The notes: generated from the letters alone by a model not told the origin. A stretch of 64,000 bases of DNA from Roseomonas indoligenes (GCF_017813365.1 NZ_JAGIZA010000001.1:372001-436000); one strand, 5' to 3'. Shown: positions 30,911 to 40,218, counted from the first letter of the stretch. Program-made: numbers and translations.

Positions 30911-31900
30911 ATGGATGAGGTCTTCCCCGTCCGCGTGCCCGTGCCGGACCTGCGGGACGTGGCGGCGGGCAACGCCGGCATCCCCGGCGTGTGGCACCTG
31001 GACTCCGGCCGGCCGGGGCCACGGGTCGTGATCGTCTCCCTCATGCACGGCAACGAGTTCCAGGGGGCATCGGTGCTGGCGCGCTGGCTGCGCGCGGGGC
31101 TGCGCCCGGCGCGCGGGGCGCTCACCCTCGTCTTCGCCAATCTCGATGCCTTCTCGCGCTTCGACCCGGCGGACCCGACCCTGTCCCGCTATGTGGACGA
31201 GGACCTGAACCGGGTCTGGAGCCCCGCGCTGCTGGATGGCGGGCGGGACAGCCTGGAGATGCGCCGTGCCCGGGCGCTGCGGCCGGTGGTGGAGGCGGCG
31301 GAGGTGCTGCTGGACCTGCACTCCATGCTCTGGCCGTCAGACCCGGTGATGATCGTGGGGCGTGACCCGGCCGCGCTCGCCCTGGCCCGCGCGGCCGGTG
31401 CGCCCCCGCCGATCGTGGTGGACGGGATGCGGCCGGAGGGGCCGCGCCTCATCGACCACGCCCCCTTCGCCGTGCCGGGCACGGGCCGCCTGGCCCTCCT
31501 GGTCGAGGCGGGGCAGCACTGGGAACCGGAAACCGAGATGGTGGCCGAGGCCTGCGCCTCCGGCCTGCTGCGCGCCCTGGGGATGCTGCCTCCGGCCGCC
31601 CCAGTTGGGTCGGAGGCGCGTGGTGAGGTTTGGACAGAGGTTTGGCCAGAGGTTTGGACAGTGTCCGGCTGCGTCGTCGCCGCCTCCCGCGGGTTCTGCT
31701 TTACCCGGCCCTTCCGCGGCGGAGCCGTGATCCCGCGCGCGGGCACGCTGATCGCGCGCGACGGGGAGGCGGAGATCCGCACCCCGCATGACGACTGCAT
31801 GCTGGTGATGCCCAGCCCCCGTGTGATGCGCGGCCACGTGGCGGTGCGGCTGGCGCGGCGGGCGCCCCCGGGGAGAGGCGTCCAGGTCACTCCGGGGTAA
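30911..31900 (+). CDS. Succinylglutamate desuccinylase / aspartoacylase family protein
   Basis: Zinc carboxypeptidase-fold deacylase of 329 aa, hydrolysing an N-acyl amino acid. Zinc ligands are visible in VSLMHGNEFQGASVL (HxxE type) and LLDLHSMLWPS (His). The start at 30911 is chosen over the in-frame upstream ATG at 30380, which only adds shadow sequence from the opposite gene. An unusual EVWTEVWPEVWT repeat lies about residue 239-250. It is divergent from the kynureninase-related gene, so acyl- or formyl-amino acid hydrolysis in the same pathway is possible but unproven. Confidence 0.85.
   Translation: MDEVFPVRVPVPDLRDVAAGNAGIPGVWHLDSGRPGPRVVIVSLMHGNEFQGASVLARWLRAGLRPARGALTLVFANLDAFSRFDPADPTLSRYVDEDLNRVWSPALLDGGRDSLEMRRARALRPVVEAAEVLLDLHSMLWPSDPVMIVGRDPAALALARAAGAPPPIVVDGMRPEGPRLIDHAPFAVPGTGRLALLVEAGQHWEPETEMVAEACASGLLRALGMLPPAAPVGSEARGEVWTEVWPEVWTVSGCVVAASRGFCFTRPFRGGAVIPRAGTLIARDGEAEIRTPHDDCMLVMPSPRVMRGHVAVRLARRAPPGRGVQVTPG
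31625..31660 (+). repeat. Three tandem 12-bp repeats encoding EVWx
   Basis: Copies gaggtttggaca, gaggtttggcca, gaggtttggaca are adjacent and differ at one base. They lie inside the aspartoacylase-like gene, encode EVWT-EVWP-EVWT, and are markedly less GC-rich than the surroundings. Confidence 0.9.
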
Positions 31901-31981
31901 ACCTAGGGTAACACGCGTTGGCTGTGCCGAAGGGCGAGCCGTGATAGGGGGCCGCATGACGGTGCCCCGAACGATCCCCCG

Positions 31982-33568
31982 ATGATCGCCTCTCCGACCC
32001 CCGCTGCCCCAGAGCGCCGGCACCCGCCGCTCGACCTTGACCGCCTCCTGGGGGATGCGGCGCCGGACCGGCTGGCGGTGCTGGTGCTCGCCTATCTCAC
32101 CCTTCCCGGGCTGGTTTTCCTCGGCGGCTGGGCACAGCCCTGGGCCGCGGCGGTGGCCGGGCTGTCGGGCCTGGGCGCCGTCCTGCTCGCGCCGGGCTGG
32201 CGGCGGGCCTGGCCCCTCTCGCCGGGAATGACGCTGGCCTGCCTGGTGCTGGGCCTGGTCTGGGCGGGCGCCACGGGTTCCCACCATCTCGTCTACAGTT
32301 CCGCCGACTGGCAGATCCGGGACGCGGTGCTGCGCGACCTGACCGCCGAGGCCTGGCCGGTTGCCTATCTCGATGCGGATCGGGGGGTGGACTGGCTGCT
32401 CCGCGCCCCGCTGGGCTTCTACATGGTGCCGGGGCTGCTGGGCCGCGTCCTGGGTTTCCCGGCCGCGCAGGCCGCGCTCTGGGCCTGGACGGGGCTGGGC
32501 TTCGCGCTGGTGCTGATGGTGCTCGCGCTTCTGGCGCGCGCGGTGGCGCGCGACCGGCCGGGATCCGGCTTCGCCGTCATGGCGGGCGTCTTCATCCTGT
32601 TCCACGGCCTCGACATCCTGCCCAACATCTGGCTGGACTGGAACTTCGGCACGGGCCCGCTCGCGAGCTGGGGGCGGGGCGGGGAGTGGTGGCCGCGCCT
32701 CTTCCAGTATTCCGGCCATGTCACGGCGATCCTCTGGGCACCGAACCACGCCATGCCGGCCTGGCTGCTGGCACTTCTGGTGCTGCGCCACGGTCGGCAT
32801 CCCGAATTCGTGCGGGGCCTCGCCATGCCCTTCGCCGCCGGCGCTTTCTGGAGCCCCCTGGCCAGCGCCGGCGCCGCCTTGCTGGCCGGCGCGGTGCTGC
32901 TGCGGGAAGGCGGGGCGGCCGCGATCCGCCGCGCGGTGACACCCGCTAATATCCTGGCCGTGGTCTTCGCCCTGCCGGTCTGCGCTTACCTCGTCGCCGG
33001 CTCGGCGGCGGTGCCGCACGGGGTGCTATTCCTGATGCATCCGCCGCTGAAGAGCTTTCTCGTCTGGCTGGTCTTCCTGGTTGTGGAGGTTTTGTGCTGG
33101 GCGGCCCTGGCGGCGCTGCTGGTCCGCGGCTGGACCTTCGCCGTCTCCGTCGCCCTGCTCTGCCTGCTTCCCCTCTACGTCTTCGGGCCGGGCAACGAGA
33201 TGACCGCGCGCGGGGGCATGGCGCCGCTGGCCGTGCTGGCCGTGGTGGTGGCCGCCGCCCTGCTGGCGCCGGCGGCCGGGAGAGCCGGCCGGATCGCGCG
33301 TCGCGCGCTGCTGGCCTGCTGCGTCCTGGCCCTGGCCGGCGCGGCGACGGAGGCCAGCCTGCTTCTCAAGCCCGCCTGGAAGGCCAGCGGACACTGCGAC
33401 TTCCTGGAGGCCGCGCGGCAGTCCGTCTACGCCGACTCGACGGAGTGGGCGCACTACCTCGCGCCCTGGCCCGAGCCCCTCGTCTCGCCCTGGATGCGGG
33501 AGCCGCCCCGGCGCCCGGCGGACCGCACGGCTCAGGCCCCGCCCTGCTGGACGGGCGGGGGCCCCTGA
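31982..33568 (+). CDS. Polytopic membrane protein, 528 aa
   Basis: Unrecognised membrane protein with about eleven hydrophobic segments (for example LAVLVLAYLTLPGLVFLGG, ILAVVFALPVCAYLVAG, LAVLAVVVAAALLAPAA). A charged loop after the third segment (YSSADWQIRDAVLRDL) and a short C-terminal soluble part (CDFLEAARQSVY) resemble lipid-linked sugar transferase architecture, but no catalytic motif is certain. It is convergent with the cinA-like gene; the 24-base gap leaves little room for a terminator. Confidence 0.72.
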   Translation: MIASPTPAAPERRHPPLDLDRLLGDAAPDRLAVLVLAYLTLPGLVFLGGWAQPWAAAVAGLSGLGAVLLAPGWRRAWPLSPGMTLACLVLGLVWAGATGSHHLVYSSADWQIRDAVLRDLTAEAWPVAYLDADRGVDWLLRAPLGFYMVPGLLGRVLGFPAAQAALWAWTGLGFALVLMVLALLARAVARDRPGSGFAVMAGVFILFHGLDILPNIWLDWNFGTGPLASWGRGGEWWPRLFQYSGHVTAILWAPNHAMPAWLLALLVLRHGRHPEFVRGLAMPFAAGAFWSPLASAGAALLAGAVLLREGGAAAIRRAVTPANILAVVFALPVCAYLVAGSAAVPHGVLFLMHPPLKSFLVWLVFLVVEVLCWAALAALLVRGWTFAVSVALLCLLPLYVFGPGNEMTARGGMAPLAVLAVVVAAALLAPAAGRAGRIARRALLACCVLALAGAATEASLLLKPAWKASGHCDFLEAARQSVYADSTEWAHYLAPWPEPLVSPWMREPPRRPADRTAQAPPCWTGGGP

Positions 33569-33592
33569 TCCGCCGCGGTCGGGCCGCGGAAT

Positions 33593-34363
33593 TCAGGCCG
33601 CGGGCGGCTCGCCCTCCACCGGCTCCTTGCCATCCGCCCGGATCAGCGCGGCGATCTCGGCCGCCGCGGCCTCAAGCGCCGACTCGTCCGTGCCCTTGGC
33701 CACCAGCGCCACGCCATTCCCGCCCGCGCGGTAATAGGGGTAGGAGCCGATATCGAGGGCGGGGAAGCGGTTCTGGACAGCCGTCAGCGCCTCCGCGATC
33801 TGCCCCTCCAGCAGGCCGTTGGCATGCAGGGCGCGGGACTTCACGGGCGTGCCGCCCTGGAGGGTGGGGGCGATCACCTCGAACATGCTGCGCATGATGC
33901 GCGGCACGCCGGCCATGACATGGACGTTCTCCATCCGGAAGCCGGGCGCCGAGGTCTCGGAGCACAGGATGGGCTCCGCGCCGCGTGGCAGGGTCGCCAT
34001 ACGCAGCCGGGCCGCGTTCATGCTCACGGGCGGGTCACGGCGGGCGTAGTCGGCCTCCATGATCGCGCGGGAGGGCTCGTGCACCTCCCAGGGCACGCCG
34101 AAGGCGCGGGCCACGCACTCGCTGGTGATGTCGTCATGCGTCGGGCCGATGCCGCCGGTGGTGAAGACATAGGTGAAGGCGGCGCGGATCTCGTTCACCG
34201 TGGCGATGATCGTCTCCGGCACGTCCGGGATCACCCGCACCTCGCGCAAAGGGATGCCCAGCTCCCCCAGCCTTGTCGCGATGAACTTCAGGTTCGCGTC
34301 CTGGGTGCGCCCGGAGAGCACCTCGTTGCCAATGATGATGAGGGCGGCGGTGGGCTGGGTCAT
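33593..34363 (-). CDS. CinA-family protein, MoaB/Mog-like domain only
   Basis: Competence/damage-inducible protein A N-terminal domain (256 aa) with the molybdopterin-binding MogA fold: AALIIIGNEVLSGRTQDAN, VFTTGGIGPTHDDITSE and HVMAGVPRIMRSMFE. The C-terminal nicotinamide-nucleotide amidase domain of full CinA is absent, so the likely role is ADP-ribose/NAD-related pyrophosphatase or molybdopterin-type binding. The start at 34363 (MTQPTAALII) is preferred over 34399. It lies 44 bases after the GNAT-NUDIX gene on the same strand. Confidence 0.9.
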   Translation of the reverse strand: MTQPTAALIIIGNEVLSGRTQDANLKFIATRLGELGIPLREVRVIPDVPETIIATVNEIRAAFTYVFTTGGIGPTHDDITSECVARAFGVPWEVHEPSRAIMEADYARRDPPVSMNAARLRMATLPRGAEPILCSETSAPGFRMENVHVMAGVPRIMRSMFEVIAPTLQGGTPVKSRALHANGLLEGQIAEALTAVQNRFPALDIGSYPYYRAGGNGVALVAKGTDESALEAAAAEIAALIRADGKEPVEGEPPAA

Positions 34364-34407
34364 GCTGTGGCCTCTGGCGTTCCCGCCAGGGTCGCGCAAG
34401 CCCGGCC

Positions 34408-35418
34408 CTAGAGGAAGTCCCGCAGCAGCGCGACGAGCGGCTTGTCCGCCGGCGGCATGGCGTAGTCGGCCAGCTTGTTCGGCCGCACCCAGGCCAGGGC
34501 CTGGCCTTCCCGCCCCTCCGGCGTGCCGTTCCAGCGGCGGCAGAGATAGAGCGGCATCAGCAGGTGCTTCCCCTCAAGCGGGTGGGAGGCGAAGGCGAAG
34601 GGCGCGAGGCAGGCCGCGGAGACGTCGATCCCCAGTTCCTCGTGCAGCTCGCGGATGAGCGCGTCCTCCGGCGTCTCGCCGGGGGCCAGCTTCCCGCCCG
34701 GGAATTCCCAGAGCCCGGCCATCGGCTTGCCCTCCGGACGGCGGGCCAGCAGCACGCGCCCATCGGAATCGATCAGCGCGCAAGCCGCCACAAGCAGCAG
34801 ATTGGCCCCTGGCGCGAGGGGCGGAGGGGCAGCGTCGGCGGGCGCCTCGGGCACAGGCACCGGCTCCCGGGCGGCGGAAAGCTCGGCACGCCCGGCGCGG
34901 AAGCGGCGCACGGGCAGGCGGGCGTTGCGGGCGGTGAAGTCCTGCTCCGCCATTCCGTCCTCAAGGAAGCCGATCCGCGCCAGCACGGCGGCGGAGCGCT
35001 TGTTCTCCTCCAAGACCGAGGCGTGGATCACGTCGATGTCGAGGTTGGCGAGCGCCCAGCGGGCCAGGCGCCCCGCGGCCTCCGGCCCGATGCCCTGGCC
35101 CCAGTGGCGGCGGCCCACCCAGTATCCCAGCTCCGCGTGGCGCGGGGCGTCGCGCGCGGTGGTCAGGCCGACGCAGCCGAGCAAGGCGCCGTCCCGCTCA
35201 ACAGCCAGGTGCCAGGCCGTGCCCGCCTCGATCTGGGCGCGGGTGGAGGCGATCCAGTCCTCTGCCAGCTCGAGCGAGTAGGGGAAGGGGACGCGCGCCA
35301 ACATGCGCGCCACCTCCCAGTCATTCACGAGCCGGTGGAGCTGGGGCGCGTCCGCCGCGCGCAGGGCGCGCAGCGTGAGCGACCCGGCCTTGAGCGGCGC
35401 GAAGATCGCGTCGGGCAA
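34408..35418 (-). CDS. GNAT acetyltransferase - NUDIX (MutT-like) fusion
   Basis: Two-domain protein of about 336 aa. Residues 5-165 are a RimJ/RimL-type GNAT domain (LGYWVGRRHWGQGIGPEAA, NKRSAAVLARIGF); residues 205-336 are a NUDIX hydrolase with the box GGKLAPGETPEDALIRELHEELG in pieces GGKLAPGETPEDALIREL and HEELGID, as in MutT. The NUDIX part likely cleans 8-oxo-dGTP or another nucleotide. A TTG at 35418 with GGAGG seven bases upstream is the best start; a GTG at 35433 sits on the ribosome site itself. It is between cinA-like and rne on the same strand. Confidence 0.87.
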   Translation of the reverse strand: MPDAIFAPLKAGSLTLRALRAADAPQLHRLVNDWEVARMLARVPFPYSLELAEDWIASTRAQIEAGTAWHLAVERDGALLGCVGLTTARDAPRHAELGYWVGRRHWGQGIGPEAAGRLARWALANLDIDVIHASVLEENKRSAAVLARIGFLEDGMAEQDFTARNARLPVRRFRAGRAELSAAREPVPVPEAPADAAPPPLAPGANLLLVAACALIDSDGRVLLARRPEGKPMAGLWEFPGGKLAPGETPEDALIRELHEELGIDVSAACLAPFAFASHPLEGKHLLMPLYLCRRWNGTPEGREGQALAWVRPNKLADYAMPPADKPLVALLRDFL

Positions 35419-35451
35419 GTCAGCCCCTCCCACCGGGGAGTGGCGCCGGGG

Positions 35452-38451
35452 TCAGCGGCGCCACCACCCCTTCTTCGCCGGGGCCGCCGGGGTGTCCTCG
35501 GTACCGAGCAGCACGGGCTGCACGACGGTCCCCGCGACGGGCTCCGCCGGAGTGGCCTCGGCCGCGGTGGCCTCGCCCGAAGCGGCCTCGGCCGGCGCGG
35601 GGGGCGGCACCGCGTCCTGCACCGGTGCAGGCTCCGGCACCGGCGGCGCGGCAATGACGGCCTGCGGCGCGGCCTCGGCCATCACCTCGGGCTCGGGGAG
35701 GCTCGGCGCCTCGACCGGCAGATCGACAGGGGAGGGCGCGCCGAGGGCCGATTCCTCAGCCCCGACATCCGCCGGGGCCTCCGCGGGCAGGGGCGCCTCG
35801 CCGATCGGGATCTCGCGCACGCTGCGCGGCGGCGCTTCGGCGGCGGAGGTCTCCACCGCGTCCATCGCATCCAGCAGCGCCTCGTCGAGCCCGGCAAAGG
35901 GGTCGGCGGGGGTGGGGCCGGCATAGCGCGGCGCCTCGTCCTCGCGGCGGAAGCGGTTGCCGCCACGGCGGCCGCGGCGACCGCGGCGGGCATCGCCTTC
36001 CGGCCGATCCTCCGCGGCGCGCGGGGCGGTTCCGGCATCGGTCCCTTCGGCAGCAGCCTCGCCGACGGCGTCCTCCGCGCCCTCCTCGGTGACGGGGGCG
36101 GATTCGGATTCACCTTCCTCGGTCCCGGCGGCCTCGCCGGGCGCGCCGTCCTCGCGGCGACCACCCCGGCGGCGACGGCGGCGGCGGCGCCCACGCTCCC
36201 CGTTGCCCTCGCCCGAGGTCTCGGCCGTTTCCTCCGTGGATTCGCCCGAGTTGCCGGTGGCGATCCCGTTGACGGCCACCTCGGCGGCGCCGACCTCGTC
36301 CTCCTCGTCCTCGACGCTGGGCAGGAAGACCGGCTCCGGCGCGTAGTCCATCCGCAGCGCGGGCACGGCGGCGGTGGCCGGCGCCTGCTGGGTCTGCGGG
36401 CGCGTGCGGTCGATCCGGTGGCCGGCGGCCGTCAGCGTCGCGTCGGGCTCGAAGAGCACGCACATGTCGTAGCGCGCCTCGGTGGCGCCCAGGCGCTCCC
36501 GCTTGCGGTTGAGGATGTGCATGGCCACCGCCGGGGAGCAGTGCACCACGATCTCGGCGGCCCGGCGCTTGGCGCCCTCCTCCTCGATCGCGCGCAGCAC
36601 GTGCAGGGCGGAGCTCTCCTCGGAGCGGACGATGCCAAGGCCCTGGCAATGCGGGCAGGTGACGAAGGAGTGCTCCGTCAGGCTCGGCCGCAGCCGCTGG
36701 CGGGACATTTCCAGGAGGCCGAAGTGCGAGATGCGGCCGACCTGGATGCGCGCGCGGTCCTGCTGCAGCGCTTCCTTGATGCGCCGCTCGACCATCGCGT
36801 CGTTGCGGCTGCTCTCCATATCGATGAAGTCGATGACGATGAGGCCTGCCAGGTCGCGCAGGCGAAGCTGACGCGCGATCTCGTCCGCGGCCTCCAGGTT
36901 CGTGCGCAGCGCCGTGTCCTCGATGTGGCGGTCGCGCGTAGCGCGGCCGGAGTTCACGTCGATGGAGACCAGCGCCTCGGTCTGGTTGATCACGATGTAG
37001 CCGCCGGAGCGGAGCTGCACCGTCGGCGACATCATCGCGTCCAGCTGCTGCTCCACGCCCATGCGGGCGAACAGCGGCATGCCGGGGTCGCGGTGCAGCT
37101 TAATCTTGCGCTCGTTCTGCGGCATCAGGGCGCGGGTGAAGTCCCGCGCCTGGCGGAAGGCATCCTCGCCCTCGATCTGGATCTCCTCGATGTCCTTCGA
37201 GAAGTTGTCGCGCAGCGAGCGCTTGAGGAGGTCCGCCTCCTCATAGACCAGGGCGGGCGCCATGGACTTCAGCGTGCGCTCGCGGATGCTGTCCCAGAGG
37301 CTCAGCAGGTACTCGCAGTCGCGCCGGATCTCCGGCTTCGGCCGCTGGGCGCCGGCGGTGCGGACGATGATGCCCATGCCCTTGGGCAGGCCCACCTCGT
37401 CGATCACCTCGCGCAGGCGCTTGCGGTCGGAGGCGGAGGAGATCTTGCGGGAGACGCCGCCGCCCTTGGGCGAGTTCGGCATCAGGACCGAGAAGCGGCC
37501 GGGCAGGGAGATATAGGTGGTGAGCGCCGCGCCCTTATTGCCGCGCTCCTCCTTCACGACCTGGACGAGGATGATCTGCCGGCGGCGGATCACCTCCTGG
37601 ATCTTGTAGTGGCGCAGGAAGCGGGAGGGGATGCGCCGCTCGCGGCGCTCGTCATCGCCGTCCGACTCGGAGCCTTCGTCGGAATCGCGGGAATCACCGC
37701 CCACCGTCTCCGGCGGGGTGGTGTCCTCGGTCACCGTCTCGACGTCGCCATTGTGGTCGGAGGAGGCCTGGGCGACGGGATCACCCTCGCTCACCCGGTC
37801 CACATGCATCGTCATGGGCTGCGCGCGGGGGGCGGGGAAGAGCGGGGCGCCGTCCTCGCCGGAGGTCTCGCCCTGCGTGGCATCGGCGGCAGGCGCGGTT
37901 TCGGTGGCCGGCTCGGCGGAGGGCTCCGGCTCGGGGGAGGGGGCCTGCTCCAGCGTGCTGGCGGTCGCGCCGCTCTCGTCCAGGGTCTCGCCCGCGGCGG
38001 GGGGCTCGGAATCGACGGGTTCGGAGTTGGCGGGCTCGGAGGAGGCCTCGGGCGCGGCCGCCCTCCCGCCACGCTTCCCGCGGCGGATCAGGTCGGCGTC
38101 GTCGTTCGGCGCCAGCCGCTCGGCGGCCGTCTCGATCTCGTCCTCGGGGTCCTCGTCCTCATCCTCCTGGGCCTGGGCCTCCAGCAGGCGCTGACGGTCG
38201 GCGACGGGAATCTGGTAGTAGTCCGGGTGGATCTCGCCGAAGGCGAGGAAGCCGTGGCGGTTGCCGCCGTACTCGACGAAGGCGGCCTGGAGGCTCGGCT
38301 CCACGCGGACAATCTTGGCGAGGTAGATATTGCCCTTCAGCGGGCGGCGGTTCTGGGTCTCGAGGTCGAAGTCCTCAAGACGGTTGCCGTCCAGCACCAC
38401 CACCCGCGTCTCTTCGGGGTGGGATGCATCGATCAGCATGCGCTTGGTCAT
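35452..38451 (-). CDS. rne: Ribonuclease E
   Basis: Endoribonuclease of the RNA degradosome, 999 aa. The S1 domain starts at residue 38 (GNIYLAKIVRVEPSLQAAFV) but is split by an acidic Glu/Ser/Pro-rich insertion of roughly 190 residues (about 85-278) before resuming at HYKIQEVIRRRQIILVQVVK. The DNase I-like catalytic domain has Asp498 (EALVSIDVNSG) and Asp541 (LIVIDFIDMESS); the zinc link is TCPHCQG (Cys599, Cys602). The C-terminal scaffold is disordered with an Arg-rich block (RRRRRRRRGG) and ends KKGWWRR. Start ATG at 38451; a GTG at 38463 is less likely. Confidence 0.96.
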   Translation of the reverse strand: MTKRMLIDASHPEETRVVVLDGNRLEDFDLETQNRRPLKGNIYLAKIVRVEPSLQAAFVEYGGNRHGFLAFGEIHPDYYQIPVADRQRLLEAQAQEDEDEDPEDEIETAAERLAPNDDADLIRRGKRGGRAAAPEASSEPANSEPVDSEPPAAGETLDESGATASTLEQAPSPEPEPSAEPATETAPAADATQGETSGEDGAPLFPAPRAQPMTMHVDRVSEGDPVAQASSDHNGDVETVTEDTTPPETVGGDSRDSDEGSESDGDDERRERRIPSRFLRHYKIQEVIRRRQIILVQVVKEERGNKGAALTTYISLPGRFSVLMPNSPKGGGVSRKISSASDRKRLREVIDEVGLPKGMGIIVRTAGAQRPKPEIRRDCEYLLSLWDSIRERTLKSMAPALVYEEADLLKRSLRDNFSKDIEEIQIEGEDAFRQARDFTRALMPQNERKIKLHRDPGMPLFARMGVEQQLDAMMSPTVQLRSGGYIVINQTEALVSIDVNSGRATRDRHIEDTALRTNLEAADEIARQLRLRDLAGLIVIDFIDMESSRNDAMVERRIKEALQQDRARIQVGRISHFGLLEMSRQRLRPSLTEHSFVTCPHCQGLGIVRSEESSALHVLRAIEEEGAKRRAAEIVVHCSPAVAMHILNRKRERLGATEARYDMCVLFEPDATLTAAGHRIDRTRPQTQQAPATAAVPALRMDYAPEPVFLPSVEDEEDEVGAAEVAVNGIATGNSGESTEETAETSGEGNGERGRRRRRRRRGGRREDGAPGEAAGTEEGESESAPVTEEGAEDAVGEAAAEGTDAGTAPRAAEDRPEGDARRGRRGRRGGNRFRREDEAPRYAGPTPADPFAGLDEALLDAMDAVETSAAEAPPRSVREIPIGEAPLPAEAPADVGAEESALGAPSPVDLPVEAPSLPEPEVMAEAAPQAVIAAPPVPEPAPVQDAVPPPAPAEAASGEATAAEATPAEPVAGTVVQPVLLGTEDTPAAPAKKGWWRR

Positions 38452-39102
38452 GGAAGGCGTCACTCCGCGCCGCGCGGGGCCCTGGGCAGCCGGCGGCGGT
38501 GAGGGTTGGCGGAGCGGGAGAGGCGGGGCGCGGGGCTGAGCGAAGCATCGCCGTCATCCGTCCTTTCTCCCGTGTCGGGCATCCGGGGATGCCCCAATGG
38601 TTTCGGCGTGCCGTGCGCAGACCCCTCAGGCGCGGCCATGACGGCGCGCGGGCGGGCCGGCGACTGGCGCGTTGCGGTCCATGGCCCCCGGGATCTCCCG
38701 CTCCCGGGATCTCCATCGAAGGCGTTCGGCCCTGCCGCGCCGCATGGCGCGCGCCGGGGAAGGCCTGTCCTCCCGCGCCCCTGCGGGCCGGCGCGATGCC
38801 GGGATCCGGCTCTGGCGACGGCCCCTTCCGGGGCGATGCGGGGGCGGGCGTCCTATCGTAAAGGACCGGCGGCCCTGCTACGGCCGTGCCCGAAACCCTC
38901 CACCGGCGGCGTGCCGCCGGGGCAATGCACCATACGCAGGGGGGGAGCAGGGGGCAAGGCGCTGTGTGCGGCGGGACACACCCGCCGCCGAAGCGCCCCG
39001 TTTCCCTCCGTCACGCTTCAACCGCAATCTCCGCGCTACGATGTGGCTGGACAAGGCGCGTCGGGGGATGTGCCGGGGTATCGAGATGGGGGCTTGAGGG
39101 GG
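38452..39102. other. Intergenic region between divergent rne and amiC
   Basis: About 650 bases separate the two divergent starts. It probably contains the rne promoter and long 5' leader, which in other bacteria is the site of RNase E autoregulation. I see a direct repeat of cccgggatctcc (38688-38714) and several GC-rich hairpins but no clear gene. Frames that cross it lack sensible composition. Confidence 0.5.
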
Positions 39103-40218
39103 ATGGGACCGACTCTTCCGCGCCGCGGCCTGCTGGCCGCCGCGCTCGCCGCGCTGGCGGCCCCGGCCATGGCCGAATCGGCGAGCCTCGGCGGGGAAGG
39201 CGGGGCGGCGCGGCTCGTCCTGCCGGGCGCCGCCGGGCAGGCCTGGCGCCTGACCGCCGATTCCCGCCCGGCGCGGCTGATCCTCAGCCTGCCGCGCCAC
39301 GACTGGGAGGGGCCGCGGGGCCTGCCGGGCGCCGGGCCCGTGCGCGCCGCCAACTGGGACCCCCGCGCGCGGCGGCTGATGATCGACCTCTCCGGCCCCG
39401 TGGCGATGCCCGACATCTCGAAGGAGGGGGGCGCGCTCGTCCTCTCCATCCGTCCCGGCCCCGCCGCCGCCTTCGCCCGCATGGCCGGGCCCAACCGCCC
39501 GATCGCCCAGGGACAGGCCGCGCCGCGCCCGGTGGTGGTGCTGGACCCCGGCCATGGTGGCAAGGACCCCGGCACCATCGGCGCCACCGGCACCTATGAG
39601 AAGCGGATCGTCCTTGCAGCCGCGCAGGAGATGAAGCGCCGGCTGGAGGCGGGCGGGCGGTGCCGCGTGCTCCTCACCCGCAGCCGGGACGTCTTCGTGC
39701 CGCTCGCCGGGCGGGTGGAGTTCGCCCGCCGCAACCGGGCGGTCCTCTTTGTCTCCATCCACGCGGATTCCGCCCCCGGGGCGCGGGGCGCTAGCGTCTA
39801 TACCCTGTCCGAGACGGCCTCCGACGCCCTCTCCGCCGCGCTTGCCCGCCGGGAGAACGCGGCGGACGCGGCGGGTGGGTTGAACCTGCCCCCGGTGCCG
39901 GCGGACGTGCAGCGCATCCTTCTCAGTCTCGTGCGGCAGGAGACGCGGCAGGGCTCCACCCGGCTGGCGAGCATGGCGGTCAGCGCCCTGCGCCCGCGCG
40001 TGCCGCTGCTGCCGAACACCCACCGGCAGGCGGCCTTTGCCGTGCTGAAGTCCCCGGACGTCCCGTCCATGCTGGTCGAGATCGGCTTCCTGTCGGACCG
40101 CCGGGACGAGGCCCAGCTCAATCGGCCGGAGCACCGGGCGGTGGTGGCCACCGCCCTGGCCGGGGCGGTGGAGGATTACCTGGAGCGCCCGGGCCTCGGC
40201 GTGGCCTCGGTGGGCTAG
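39103..40218 (+). CDS. amiC: N-acetylmuramoyl-L-alanine amidase (AmiC-type)
   Basis: Periplasmic zinc amidase, 371 aa, cutting the muramoyl-alanine bond of peptidoglycan during cell separation. The start at 39103 gives a Tat/Sec-type signal (LPRRGLLAAALAALAAPAMA). An AMIN-like domain (residues 30-130) precedes the Amidase_3 domain with VLDPGHGGKDPGTIG (His), EKRIVLAAAQEMKRRLE (Glu), FVSIHADS (His) and MLVEIGFLSD (Glu). The frame stays open 199 codons upstream, but that extension has no protein-like composition. It is followed by PBP1A, so the two wall genes are neighbours. Confidence 0.93.
   Translation: MGPTLPRRGLLAAALAALAAPAMAESASLGGEGGAARLVLPGAAGQAWRLTADSRPARLILSLPRHDWEGPRGLPGAGPVRAANWDPRARRLMIDLSGPVAMPDISKEGGALVLSIRPGPAAAFARMAGPNRPIAQGQAAPRPVVVLDPGHGGKDPGTIGATGTYEKRIVLAAAQEMKRRLEAGGRCRVLLTRSRDVFVPLAGRVEFARRNRAVLFVSIHADSAPGARGASVYTLSETASDALSAALARRENAADAAGGLNLPPVPADVQRILLSLVRQETRQGSTRLASMAVSALRPRVPLLPNTHRQAAFAVLKSPDVPSMLVEIGFLSDRRDEAQLNRPEHRAVVATALAGAVEDYLERPGLGVASVG

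Noticed and set aside
34564-38502. 1312-aa forward open frame opposite rne and the GNAT-NUDIX gene
   Set aside because: Composition is that of an antisense shadow (runs of Arg, Gly, Val, Asp, His); RNase E motifs are on the reverse strand.
38506-39102. Upstream extension of the amiC frame by 199 codons
   Set aside because: Proline/arginine-rich nonsense with no conserved feature; a signal peptide begins at 39103.
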